Origin: Bordetella parapertussis
Lineage (GTDB): Bacteria; Pseudomonadota; Gammaproteobacteria; Burkholderiales; Burkholderiaceae_A
Reading direction: 5' to 3'
DNA: 64,000 bases
Assembly (NCBI GenBank): GCA_945862305.1
Contig: CAMAXF010000001.1
Location: 243,097 to 307,096 of the forward strand
Below are positions 51,625 to 59,973 of the stretch, in pieces. Position numbers and translations under genes: made by a program. Each line of letters begins with the position of its first letter. The stretch's first letter is position 1. The notes beneath the pieces are model-generated. The model saw only the letters and a program-made list of their open reading frames with translations, ran no database searches and had not been told where the DNA came from.

Positions 51625-51783
51625 ATCCGCGCCATCTGCCTCAGGAGGGGCATATCCGACCCTCGATGGATTTTCCTGAGCGATTCGGGAGTGTACGAGT
51701 CTCTTGTCAATGACTTTCTTTAAGAGGTTAACAGTAATGGTTTACCGTGCATGGGGGTTCGCTGGTTTTGCGGCGCTGTAGGC

Positions 51784-52182
51784 ATGTCAGACCAGAACGG
51801 CGTTGACGTTAAGACAGCGGGGATCTTCCTCGCAGTCCTTGCCCTGCTTGTAGGAGGGGGACACTTTCTGTATGACACATTTGTTGACAAAACCCCGATC
51901 GATGTTGATATCCGGTTTGTCAATCAGTGCGACCTACCGGACAGTGTTTTTGTGGCGAAGTTGCTGCCGGACGGCCCGCGGGCAACGCTTGCTGGAGGAC
52001 GGGGACGAATTCGTGCCGTGCCGGGCCAGAGGATTCGCCTGGTCGCAAACGACGTTGCTTTCAGAGATTTTGGCTTTGAAGGACAGGAGGTCAGGGCAGC
52101 GCCCCAGGTGACACTCGTGGCAAATTGTGAGACCAACAAGGCCGCATTAGATTCTCTCAAAAAGATCGGCAAACGAGAGTAG
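51784..52182 (+). CDS. Membrane-anchored periplasmic protein of unknown function
   Basis: A 132 aa protein with a single membrane helix (about 12-31, GIFLAVLALLVGGGHFLYDTF). A periplasmic domain with two cysteines follows (one in FVNQCDLPD, one in VANCETNK) and seems beta-rich. I do not recognise the family. ATG 51784 places the helix near the N-terminus; ATG 51751 would add 11 residues. It may belong to the preceding module, but the 159-base gap argues for a separate promoter. It is the last backbone gene before the island. Confidence 0.6.
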   Translation: MSDQNGVDVKTAGIFLAVLALLVGGGHFLYDTFVDKTPIDVDIRFVNQCDLPDSVFVAKLLPDGPRATLAGGRGRIRAVPGQRIRLVANDVAFRDFGFEGQEVRAAPQVTLVANCETNKAALDSLKKIGKRE

Positions 52183-52185
52183 CGC

Positions 52186-52203
52186 GAAGGCATTCAAGCC
52201 TTC
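52186..52203 (+). terminator. Hairpin after the membrane-anchored protein gene
   Basis: GAAGGC (52186-52191) pairs with GCCTTC (52198-52203) around a 6-base loop, just after the stop codon. No T-run follows, so termination would be weak. The rest of 52204-52356 shows nothing I can name. Confidence 0.35.
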
Positions 52204-52356
52204 CAAATACGTGCAGTACCTGGCTGTGCAGATCCCTCCGAGTCATCGCTTGGGGTGTTGGCCATCTCCCTCCTCAATCTCAACAATGGCTTCTTGTTAA
52301 GGTGGCCGAATCTCGTAGGTACTCTCGGCGTCGTAGTCTATAAGTGGTCTAGAAGT

Positions 52357-52381
52357 AAAAAAAGTCTCTTGTGGAGACTTT
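52357..52381 (-). terminator. Terminator-like hairpin next to the island, probably the former tRNA-Lys terminator
   Basis: AAAGTCTC (52361-52368) pairs with GAGACTTT (52374-52381) with A-rich sequence on the left, giving a T-run on the minus strand. It lies 26 bases beyond the 45-bp attachment repeat. That is where the tRNA-Lys terminator would be before island insertion. Confidence 0.7.
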
Positions 52382-52407
52382 TGCATGCTTGAGAATGGCT
52401 GAAACAG

Positions 52408-52452
52408 TGGTGGGGTGGGTGGGACTCGAACCCACGACCAACGGATTAAAAG
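52408..52452. repeat. Distal attachment repeat (partial tRNA-Lys 3' end)
   Basis: These 45 bases are identical to 60022-60066. They include the CCA end, the T-arm and part of the anticodon region of tRNA-Lys on the minus strand. The copy breaks off after the anticodon loop, so it is not a functional tRNA. Confidence 0.92.
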
Positions 52453-52510
52453 AGTAGAAACGCTTATTTTTTATAACTAAATCAATAACTTAAAAATAGT
52501 GTTCAACAAA

Positions 52511-52524
52511 GTGTGTACTTGAGA
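52511..52524 (+). repeat. 14-bp repeat near the left island end
   Basis: GTGTGTACTTGAGA occurs here and at 59974-59987 in the same orientation, each within about 60 bases of an attachment repeat. It may be an integrase or excisionase arm site. The rest of 52453-52555 is AT-rich without other signals. Confidence 0.5.
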
Positions 52525-52555
52525 CTGGTCTACGAGTGTCGACATCACTCAACTT

Positions 52556-53296
52556 TTAGAAGGTAATGCCCATCCACTTTCGGACCTGATCATGTAGGTC
52601 AGACTGAAAATCCTCTCGGCCTCCCTTGGCGGAGACCTGCCCTAACGTCAGAACGTAAATGAAATCCGACATCTTCAAGACTTTTCGGATGTTGTGATCG
52701 ACAAGAAGAATGCCCATGTCGCCTCGGCTGAATAATCCGATCCATTCATACACCTCGGCAGCAACTTTTGGAGACAGACCGATGCTCGGTTCGTCAATGA
52801 GACATAACCGTGGCTTTATGAGGTAAGCCTTCGCAAACTCAAGCATCTTTTGTTGGCCGCCTGAAAAATTTCCCGCAGCCTCCTTGCGTCGCTCTCTTAG
52901 AAGAGGAAATCTTTCGTAGGTATCTTCGAGTCGATCCGAGAGTGTTGAGCGATCTATAAGACCCGTCCGCAACATATGCTCACCTGGCATCAACAGATTG
53001 TCCTCAACGGACATGTAAGCAAAAAGACTCGACTCCTGTGGGATCAGGCAAACGCCATGAGACAACATCTCGTGAGGTTGTGCCCCGGTGATGTTCTTCC
53101 CCTCAATTGATATTGAGCCTTGCTTAGGGGCGAGAAAGCCGCAAATGGCCTTCATCACCGTAGACTTCCCAGCTCCATTCAATCCAATGAGGCCGACAAC
53201 TTGGCCAACTTTGACATCGATGTCCACACCTTGCAGGATGTCGATGTCCGAGGTGTAGCCCGCCGTAAAGTTTCGCATCTCTAATAGATTTGTCAT
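52556..53296 (-). CDS. livF: LivF-type ABC transporter ATP-binding protein
   Basis: ATPase subunit of a branched-chain amino acid-type importer, 246 aa. Walker A is GLNGAGKST near 38-46, the signature is NFSGGQQK, and Walker B is RLCLIDEPSIGLSP; the switch His is in LLVDHNI. The start LLEMRNFTAGYTSDIDILQGV and short length fit LivF rather than LivG. It is the last gene of the island operon and lies 3 bases after livG. The substrate is probably not a simple amino acid, given the amidase in the same operon. Confidence 0.9.
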   Translation of the reverse strand: MTNLLEMRNFTAGYTSDIDILQGVDIDVKVGQVVGLIGLNGAGKSTVMKAICGFLAPKQGSISIEGKNITGAQPHEMLSHGVCLIPQESSLFAYMSVEDNLLMPGEHMLRTGLIDRSTLSDRLEDTYERFPLLRERRKEAAGNFSGGQQKMLEFAKAYLIKPRLCLIDEPSIGLSPKVAAEVYEWIGLFSRGDMGILLVDHNIRKVLKMSDFIYVLTLGQVSAKGGREDFQSDLHDQVRKWMGITF

Positions 53297-53299
53297 ACG

Positions 53300-54049
53300 C
53301 TAGTGGCTCTCCGACACACTGGAATCACCCAGGTACGCCTCGATCACGACTGCGTCGTTTAAGACATTCGAGGTAGGACCATCACAAATCACTTCACCAG
53401 CATTCATGCAAATCGAGCGTTTACAAAGTTCGGACACGATTGGCATGTCATGACTAACAACGATAAACGTCTGTCCCTCGCCATGCCGAGCAAGAATGAA
53501 GTCGGACATCGTCTCCTTCATGGTGGGATGAATTGCAGCAAATGGCTCGTCAAGAAGCGCCACGCGGGGCCGCGCCATAAAGCAGGAACCAAACTCCAGC
53601 AGCTTTTGCTGACCGCCAGAGAGAGAGCCAGCATCCAGATTCATGAGCTCAAACAATTTCAGCTCTTTGAGCAGAACCTCGGCTCTTGAGAGGGCAGCCT
53701 GCTGATCCATTCCTTGGGCGTAACCGCTCGTGAGCAGGTTGTCTAAGACTGACATCTGCCGGAAGACTCTCGTCAGTTGAAACATCCTTGCAACACCGAG
53801 CCGTGACAAGCGATCGGGCTTCACACCCTGGACAGGCGAACCATCCAGAAGGATCTCCCCAGCATCCGGTGAGAGAAGGGCGCTCAGCATATTTAGAAGA
53901 GTGGTCTTGCCGGAGCCGTTGGGACCAATCAATCCGATGAGTTCTCCCTCCCAGACCTCAATGGAGACCTGGTTGACTGCTTGAAGCCCGCCGAAGGCTT
54001 TACAAACCGAGCGGGTGGCTAGGACGGGCCTGGGAGCATGCATAGTCAT
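53300..54049 (-). CDS. livG: LivG-type ABC transporter ATP-binding protein
   Basis: Second ATPase subunit, 249 aa. It begins ATRSVCKAFGGLQAVN, typical of LivG. Walker A is GPNGSGKTT, the LivG-type ARMFQLTRVFRQMSVLDNLL stretch is present, the signature is SLSGGQQK, and Walker B is VALLDEPFAAIHP. LivG proteins usually carry G-L-N-P after the Walker B Glu, and here it is IHP. It overlaps livM by 4 bases. Confidence 0.9.
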   Translation of the reverse strand: MTMHAPRPVLATRSVCKAFGGLQAVNQVSIEVWEGELIGLIGPNGSGKTTLLNMLSALLSPDAGEILLDGSPVQGVKPDRLSRLGVARMFQLTRVFRQMSVLDNLLTSGYAQGMDQQAALSRAEVLLKELKLFELMNLDAGSLSGGQQKLLEFGSCFMARPRVALLDEPFAAIHPTMKETMSDFILARHGEGQTFIVVSHDMPIVSELCKRSICMNAGEVICDGPTSNVLNDAVVIEAYLGDSSVSESH

Positions 54050-55032
54050 GCGCCTCCCTTCCCTGTCATTGGTTTCTCTTCATTGGTCCTATGGGCTGAG
54101 CGCCCCTCCGTGGAACGAAGCCGCGTAAAAACGCCCCAAAGCCCAGAACGAAGGAAACGCCCAAAGACGATTACGAGAAGGGCAAAAATCACCAAGTGCC
54201 AACCACCTAAGTCCCGAAGTGCTTCACTTGTTAGATAAACAAGCAGCCCCCCAAGGACTGGTCCGACCAGACTACCCATCCCACCGATGACAACCATGCT
54301 CACAACAATCCCTGTTTGCAGAAGGAGTCCTAGTTCCGGTGTGACGAGCATCGCAAAGTGCGCGTATAAGGCACCTGAGAAGCCGCAGATGGCGGAGCTT
54401 AGCGTGAAGGCGATGGTCTTCCACAGGACAGTATTCACACCTCGGCTTCTCGCGCCAATCTCATCGTCGCGGATCGCAGCAAGGAAGAATCCTGCTCGTG
54501 ACCTTAAGAAAAGATACAAAACCAACTGCACCAGAGCCACAGCGACTACAAAGACGTAGTAAATCTCAATTCTCCCCTCTACGAGAGCGGGAACGCGCAT
54601 TCCAAGGTCACCATTGGTGATGGCATATGAATTGAAGATGAGAAGCCTTGCTATCTCAGCAAAGGACAGCGTGGTGAGGGCCAGGTACGGTCCTTGAAGT
54701 CGAAGCACCAATTTGCCGAGAAGAAATCCAAGCAGGCCCGTGGCAAGAATCGCAACCAAGATCCCCAGCACGGGAGCAAACTCCCCATACTTCCAAGAGA
54801 GTGCTGTTGCATAAGCGCCGAGCATGCCGAACGCCGCGGGTGCAAGAGAAAATTGGCCTGTGAATCCTGCAAGTAGGTTCCAACCTGATGCAAGCATGAC
54901 AAAGTAGAGCGAGACAATAAGTACGCCAAGCCAATAGCGGTCCGACATGATCAATGGAACGAGGGCTAGAAGTGCAAGCACTCCAAGGGTGATACGGAAC
55001 TCAGCCGTCAGCTTAGAAGAGAAGTTTCGCAC
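54046..55032 (-). CDS. livM: LivM-type ABC transporter permease
   Basis: Inner-membrane permease of 328 aa with about eight to nine hydrophobic segments. The family motif GWNLLAGFTGQFSLAPAAFGMLGAY lies near residue 50, and the EAA-like cytoplasmic loop AIRDDEIGARSRGVN is present. The C-terminus is Arg-rich and extends about 20 residues beyond the last helix. It abuts livH directly and overlaps livG by 4 bases. Confidence 0.92.
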   Translation of the reverse strand: MRNFSSKLTAEFRITLGVLALLALVPLIMSDRYWLGVLIVSLYFVMLASGWNLLAGFTGQFSLAPAAFGMLGAYATALSWKYGEFAPVLGILVAILATGLLGFLLGKLVLRLQGPYLALTTLSFAEIARLLIFNSYAITNGDLGMRVPALVEGRIEIYYVFVVAVALVQLVLYLFLRSRAGFFLAAIRDDEIGARSRGVNTVLWKTIAFTLSSAICGFSGALYAHFAMLVTPELGLLLQTGIVVSMVVIGGMGSLVGPVLGGLLVYLTSEALRDLGGWHLVIFALLVIVFGRFLRSGLWGVFTRLRSTEGRSAHRTNEEKPMTGKGGA

Positions 55033-55923
55033 TTAAACGTCTCTCCCCTTCTCTCCCATCAAGCCCTGAGGACGGAGAAGTAAAACGAGAATCAGGATGA
55101 CAAGCCCGTAGGTATCTCGATGATCAAAGGAGATGTACACGGCGGCCAAACTCTCCAAAACACCGAGCCCGAGAGCTCCGATGATGGCGCCAGGGACAGA
55201 ACCCATTCCGCCCAAGACGACGATAACGTAGGACTTCACCGCAGGGAAAATTCCGACCTCCGGTGAGGCGTTGATCATCGGAGACAAGAGGGCGCCTGCA
55301 AAAGCTGCTAGCGCTCCAGAGGTTGCAAAAACGATGGCACTCGCCTTTGCGGTGTTGATTCCAGCAAGCGATGCCCCAAGCCTGTTCTGAGCGACGGCCT
55401 GAACGAGTCGACCCCAGTAGGAGTATCTGAGGAACCAAGCAGCAGCAACAAGAACTCCGATGGAGAGGACAAATGCGACAAGGCGATGCCCACTCAGCAT
55501 GATTGGACCGAGTTCAATTCGCTGAATGTCGACAACTGGCAATCCCCGAAAGGGGTATGGGCCGATTCCTTTGTCTACGAGATTGATCAGGAGGAGTGAC
55601 AGCCCAAAAGTCACGATGATTGCATACTCATCCTTGAAGTTATTCCAATTTTTATAGCCGGAATAGAGCGGCCGCATCAGGGTCCGCTCGGTCGCCCAAC
55701 CCAGCATTGCACCCGCCAGTAGAGCTCCCGGTAGGGCAAACCACACGGAGACCCCCAGGAGATTTGCGAGCACAACGTATACGTATGCTCCGATCATGTA
55801 GAACTCACCATGAGCGAAGTTCACCACTTTGAGGACGCCGAATATCAGCGCAAGACCGACAGCCATTAGGGCGTAGAAAACGCCCGTGATGAGTCCATTG
55901 ATAACGAGATCGGCGATAAGCAT
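55033..55923 (-). CDS. livH: LivH-type ABC transporter permease
   Basis: Partner permease of 296 aa with about eight hydrophobic segments. Conserved LivH stretches are NGLITGVFYALMAVGLALIFGVLKVVNFAHGEFYMIGAY at the N-terminus, AVAQNRLGASLAGINTAK, and KSYVIVVLGGMGSVPGAIIGA near 225. It follows the binding-protein gene with a 71-base gap and abuts livM. Confidence 0.92.
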   Translation of the reverse strand: MLIADLVINGLITGVFYALMAVGLALIFGVLKVVNFAHGEFYMIGAYVYVVLANLLGVSVWFALPGALLAGAMLGWATERTLMRPLYSGYKNWNNFKDEYAIIVTFGLSLLLINLVDKGIGPYPFRGLPVVDIQRIELGPIMLSGHRLVAFVLSIGVLVAAAWFLRYSYWGRLVQAVAQNRLGASLAGINTAKASAIVFATSGALAAFAGALLSPMINASPEVGIFPAVKSYVIVVLGGMGSVPGAIIGALGLGVLESLAAVYISFDHRDTYGLVILILVLLLRPQGLMGEKGRDV

Positions 55924-55994
55924 TCTTTACCTTGTCCCTCTCCCTGAAGAGTCAAGGAGAGGGGAACGGTTGGATCGACTGAGGTACTGGACGA

Positions 55995-57209
55995 TCAGCG
56001 CTTCAGCTTTGTGAGATCAACGGGAAGCCCGGGCTGAAGAATCAGTGGAGACTCAGCAAGTTTCTGATTGGTCTCTGTCAGCTGATAAATGACATATGGA
56101 ACGTCGAGCCACTGCTGAAACTTAAAGCCTGGCTCCTTTGAGAACACAATGGTGCCTCGGGTGCCTTCGAATTTCATATCCTTCAGGGCTGCGACCATTT
56201 TTGCCTGATCTGTACTGCCAGATTTCTTTACGCTCTCGGCAATCAAGAACAAAGAATCGGCAGCTTGATAGATAAGCCGATTCGGCTCTGTCTTGTGCTT
56301 TTCCCGGTACATGGTGGTGACCCTATTTCCAATAGGTGTCAGCTTCATCGAGGGATGATAGAGGCCAAAGGAGAGCATGTTCTTGCCCGCTTCCTTTACG
56401 TTCTGCCAGAAGTCAGGGTAGTCGGCGATACCGGCGCCATCGAAAAGGATGGTTTTCTTGCTGGGTGCAACACCCTGCTCATAAAGTTGATTCATGAAGA
56501 TGTATGCGGCAGGTGGCAGCAGCATTGTCACAACCATGTCTGGCTGGTCTCTCTTCAAAGAAATCACGGCAGGGAGAAAATCTTTTCCGGCCCGATCAAT
56601 CGCTGAATAAGAGAAGTCGATTTCCGGCGCCATGGACTTGAGGGTGGTCTTCAGTAGTTCAGCCTGACCGATGCCATAGTCAGTGTTCTCTGGAAAACCC
56701 CGAACTTTTTTAACCTTCATGGCCACGATGGTTTCGGCCATCGCTTGAACAACTCGGGTGTTGTAGTTGTTAGGGTTAAAGACGTTTGGAACAGCCTTGA
56801 TGCGGATGTCATCCGACCATGCATTTGTATTGAGGAAAGGAACCCCAGTGGAGCGAAGGGATTCGATCATCCCAAGCGCAACACCACTGGCGTGTGGTCC
56901 GGTGATCGCAACCACCTTGTCTCGACCGACTAGCTTTTCGGCCGCTGCACGACCTTTCTCAGGTGTGCCTTGATCGTCTTCGATCACCAATTCAATCTTG
57001 CGACCATTTACACCGCCGGCGGAATTGATAATTTGCTGGGCTATCTCGAGACCGTGAATGACCTGAGTGCCTTGCACCACTGAACCAGGGGGTGATTTTG
57101 CAACGACGACTCCAACCTTGATCGGATCAGCGGCGATGGCCGAGGTCGTTAGAGCAGTTCCGAGAACACATGCGGCAAATAGCGATTTCAACGCAGGCTT
57201 GAGTTTCAC
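55995..57209 (-). CDS. LivJ-type periplasmic binding protein of the island importer
   Basis: Type I periplasmic binding protein of 404 aa for the adjacent ABC importer. A signal peptide (1-26, ending AIA) precedes DPIKVGVVVAKSPPGS. The Peripla_BP_6 pattern is clear: NSAGGVNGRKIELVIEDDQGTPEKGRAAAEKLV, then AITGPHASGVALG. The GTG at 57209 is fixed by AGGAGGT at ideal spacing; a frame extending to 57296 is rejected. It resembles binding proteins for amides, urea or aromatics as well as amino acids. Confidence 0.9.
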   Translation of the reverse strand: MKLKPALKSLFAACVLGTALTTSAIAADPIKVGVVVAKSPPGSVVQGTQVIHGLEIAQQIINSAGGVNGRKIELVIEDDQGTPEKGRAAAEKLVGRDKVVAITGPHASGVALGMIESLRSTGVPFLNTNAWSDDIRIKAVPNVFNPNNYNTRVVQAMAETIVAMKVKKVRGFPENTDYGIGQAELLKTTLKSMAPEIDFSYSAIDRAGKDFLPAVISLKRDQPDMVVTMLLPPAAYIFMNQLYEQGVAPSKKTILFDGAGIADYPDFWQNVKEAGKNMLSFGLYHPSMKLTPIGNRVTTMYREKHKTEPNRLIYQAADSLFLIAESVKKSGSTDQAKMVAALKDMKFEGTRGTIVFSKEPGFKFQQWLDVPYVIYQLTETNQKLAESPLILQPGLPVDLTKLKR

Positions 57210-57324
57210 AGCGCACCTCCTATGGTGTGATTGCGTTACAGGTTTATCGTTACGGCTCGTACGATCTTGGCGATACATGGTCCGAAAAGCGAGCACGAAC
57301 CTGTATCTATTAGTATCTCAACTC

Positions 57325-57354
57325 AATACAGGGATATCCCTGACGCCCTGTATT
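57325..57354. promoter_or_regulatory. Palindromic operator candidate upstream of the importer operon
   Basis: AATACAGGG (57325-57333) and CCCTGTATT (57346-57354) are perfect inverted repeats 12 bases apart. Within the same span, CAGGGATATCCCTG (57329-57342) is a perfect 14-bp palindrome. The site lies about 115 bases before the start of the binding-protein gene. It is a likely binding site for a dimeric regulator. Confidence 0.55.
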
Positions 57355-57388
57355 CATCGCCCTCGTCCGGTGATCGTTGCTGGGTGGC

Positions 57389-58828
57389 CTAGAGCGAAGC
57401 CATCGCAGACTCAAATGCCTTTGCGACCGCAAGAAGTCTCCAGTCCTCCCCCTTACGGCCAACCAGTTGAATTGCCACGAGTCCACCAGAGAGCGCTGGG
57501 ATGGGAATCGTGATGGCGGGATGTCCGGTGAGATTGAATGGCATCGTCAGTTGGGTCATGGCCGTGTGTGCCGGAAAGGTCTGTCCCTCAATGGTGACCT
57601 GGAGCGCGTCACTTCTTGGCGGTAAGCACCTCAAGGTGGAACTTACAAGAACATCATGGGACTCAAGGAGAGAATTGATCTCGTCATCGAGGTGTCGGCG
57701 AAGGAATTGAGCCCGTGGGTAAAAGAAAGCGGGAAGAAAGAGTCCGGCCTCAAGCCTGACCCGAACATCCTCCCCGAGATCCTGTCCAGAACTGAGCAGT
57801 CGCGCTAGGTGACAAGCCGTAGCCTCGGGGGCGAGCGTCAGAAACTGTATTGCAGCCGCCATTGCAGCGTGCTTCACTACGAGCCCGCTCTTTGTGGCGT
57901 AACCCAGGCTTGAGGCTGCGCGCCTGGCGAATTCGACGGCCCCATGACATTCGGTAACCAGTGGGCTTTCAAAATACCCACCTAGAAATCCAATCTTTGT
58001 ACCCCGCGTATCAATTGAATTGAGATCGACAGACATTTCACGTCCGGACATTGCGGCGAATGCCCAGGATGTCCAGTCAACATTGACCGATAAGGGTCCG
58101 ACATGATCAAGAGACCATCCCAAGCCGATAACGCCATCTGTCGGTAGTGCTCCATAGGATGGCTTGAACCCCACGACCGAATTGCATGCAGCTGGAATTC
58201 TGATGGAACCGGCGGTGTCTGTCCCAATCGCAACAGGAACTGCACCTAGTGAGACTGCAACCGCAGAACCGCCTGACGAGCCTCCCGGAGTTAATTCTCG
58301 ATCGACGGCATTCTCAACATGTTTGTGGTGAGGATTTCGACTTGAAACGCCGTAGGCGAGTTCGTGTAGGTTCGTCGTCCCGATCACTTCAGCGCCGGCC
58401 AAGCGAATTCGAGAGACGACGCTCGCCTCAGTCTTCAACTCGGTCCAATCGCGATCTTTTGTGCCGCCTGTAAGTGGAAAGCCTTTAACCCGCATGAGGT
58501 CCTTGACGGCTACAGGGACTTTTCCTTGGTGATGAGCTGTCGGGCCAACGGAGATGAATGCGTTGTGCTCAAGGGCAACCTGCATCGACTGCGGGCGAGG
58601 CTCCCATGTATAGCTGGTGAAGGGGATTGGCATTGCACCTGCAGGCAACGAGATCGAACTTGAACGGGTGCTAAAGGGATTGTTTGGTAGTTTCCCGTCG
58701 TAACTCTGAAAAGCCTCAATCTCCGCCTTGTTCATCTTGAGTCTCTCCAGCCATAACTCAGCTCGTTCTAGTGGGCGGTAGCCCAGTGCCCGCGCAACAG
58801 CCCTAAGTTGGTCTAAAGAAAAGTCCAC
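57389..58828 (-). CDS. Amidase-signature family hydrolase
   Basis: An amidase of 479 aa. The Ser-cisSer-Lys triad is complete: Lys109 in VAVKDLM, Ser184 in TPGGSSGGSAV and Ser208 in GTDTAGSIRIPA. The N-terminal 90 residues are a helical extension like those of AtzF or GatA-related amidases. It would hydrolyse an amide or carbamate in the cytoplasm, presumably the solute brought in by the importer. It is on the same strand as the importer genes, 179 bases upstream of the binding-protein start, with its own operator candidate. Confidence 0.88.
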   Translation of the reverse strand: MDFSLDQLRAVARALGYRPLERAELWLERLKMNKAEIEAFQSYDGKLPNNPFSTRSSSISLPAGAMPIPFTSYTWEPRPQSMQVALEHNAFISVGPTAHHQGKVPVAVKDLMRVKGFPLTGGTKDRDWTELKTEASVVSRIRLAGAEVIGTTNLHELAYGVSSRNPHHKHVENAVDRELTPGGSSGGSAVAVSLGAVPVAIGTDTAGSIRIPAACNSVVGFKPSYGALPTDGVIGLGWSLDHVGPLSVNVDWTSWAFAAMSGREMSVDLNSIDTRGTKIGFLGGYFESPLVTECHGAVEFARRAASSLGYATKSGLVVKHAAMAAAIQFLTLAPEATACHLARLLSSGQDLGEDVRVRLEAGLFLPAFFYPRAQFLRRHLDDEINSLLESHDVLVSSTLRCLPPRSDALQVTIEGQTFPAHTAMTQLTMPFNLTGHPAITIPIPALSGGLVAIQLVGRKGEDWRLLAVAKAFESAMASL

Positions 58829-58897
58829 GCAATATCTCGCCTTCTTTGGATTTCTGAATGTTCTCTTAATGAGATTGTGGCCGATGATTCGGAGCCA

Positions 58898-58924
58898 ACA
58901 GTTGTCGAAACTGTCGCGAACTGT
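58898..58924. promoter_or_regulatory. Three-half-site operator candidate upstream of the amidase
   Basis: ACAGTT (58898-58903) and AACTGT (58909-58914) form an inverted repeat with a 5-base spacer, and a third AACTGT follows at 58919-58924. The cluster lies 70 bases before the amidase ATG and 39 bases after the stop of the HTH regulator gene (58963). It is a plausible site for that regulator. Confidence 0.5.
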
Positions 58925-58962
58925 CGGCTCGGGCGCTACAGAGTCAGACGCGAAAGTAACGC

Positions 58963-59805
58963 TTAAAGTGATTTTCTTAGCGGAATCGCTTGAAGCTGGC
59001 CGTTAAATTGAGTGCCGCTGGTGTCGACGAGGATGTCTTTCACGTAGGAGGGGATCTCACCGCTCTCCGGGCCGAATAGCCCGCAGCCTCTAAGCCCCAC
59101 CTTCAGATCAAGGTTTCTCCCGAGATACTCATAGACTGCGCGGGATGCGGAGGGAACGTGTGAGTCTGAACCAGAGACGCCGATACAAAGGCCGCTGAGC
59201 ACGGTGACTCGATTCTTATAGCTTGGATAAAGGATGGTGTGGCTAAGCTCGTTTCCAGTTAACGTTTCGGTATCGATCAAATGGAGGCGATCGCCGACCA
59301 CAGAGACGAGGCCTTCATATTTGTAAGTGTCCGATCGTCTTGATTTGCTCGGGTCTCGCAAACGCTCAATCCGCTTGTAAGCCGTGTAGTCATTCCAGTG
59401 GTAGATCGTGACCAACGACTTTAAGAAGAGTCCCGGGTTTGATGCGGAGAAGAAATAGCCATAGTAGAAACCCAGGAGTTTTGTAAGCTTTGGCTTTTCT
59501 CTTTGCGCTCCATGAAGGACATCACGCAAGAGCATCGGGATCGCCGGCGTATCCTGGCTCTTCGGTTTGAGGCGAACGACATTTCGGAACTGCTCGTGAG
59601 GAGAGAGAAGTTCGTATTCATCCACCCCGAAGAAGTCACATATTTCTCTCAACTTGAATCGAGAGGGAAATGAGGCCCCCGACAGGTACTTCATGAACTG
59701 AGGTCGACTTATCTTTAAGCGCCGACTCACTTCCGATATCGACGGATAAAAGCTGCACAGCAGCCGTAGATTGGCGATAAAGCTTTCGGTTGTGTAGGAG
59801 TCCAC
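58963..59805 (-). CDS. HTH-type transcriptional regulator of the island
   Basis: A 280 aa protein with an N-terminal XRE-like helix-turn-helix (about 20-62, [40 protein letters not shown]). A C-terminal region of about 200 residues with no domain I recognise follows (GFYYGYFFSASNPGLFLKSLVTIYHW in it). GTG 59805 is the start, without a good ribosome-binding site. It is the first gene inside the island next to the tRNA, on the same strand as its likely targets. It probably senses the imported amide or its product. It is not an integrase: no tyrosine-recombinase motifs are present. Confidence 0.75.
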   Translation of the reverse strand: MDSYTTESFIANLRLLCSFYPSISEVSRRLKISRPQFMKYLSGASFPSRFKLREICDFFGVDEYELLSPHEQFRNVVRLKPKSQDTPAIPMLLRDVLHGAQREKPKLTKLLGFYYGYFFSASNPGLFLKSLVTIYHWNDYTAYKRIERLRDPSKSRRSDTYKYEGLVSVVGDRLHLIDTETLTGNELSHTILYPSYKNRVTVLSGLCIGVSGSDSHVPSASRAVYEYLGRNLDLKVGLRGCGLFGPESGEIPSYVKDILVDTSGTQFNGQLQAIPLRKSL

Positions 59806-59973
59806 TGGGTTACCGTGCCCACAAGAGAGGTGTAGCGAGCTGAATCTTTTGAAGAGTCAGATAAGAGAGAAGAAAAGCTTACTATGCATCTCCTCTCGCG
59901 TTAAGGAGTAGTTTGCGATTTGGGAAAAGTCTCTTGGGGTTCGTGTCTGGGCGACACGCCCGATGTGTACTCG

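Noticed and set aside
57210..57296. N-terminal extension of the island binding protein to 57296
   Set aside because: An AGGAGGT ribosome-binding site and a clean signal peptide fix the start at GTG 57209.
52360..59936. 12-base match between the left flank (52360-52371) and the inside of the island (59925-59936)
   Set aside because: The two copies are at unequal distances from the att repeats and lack extended similarity; probably chance.
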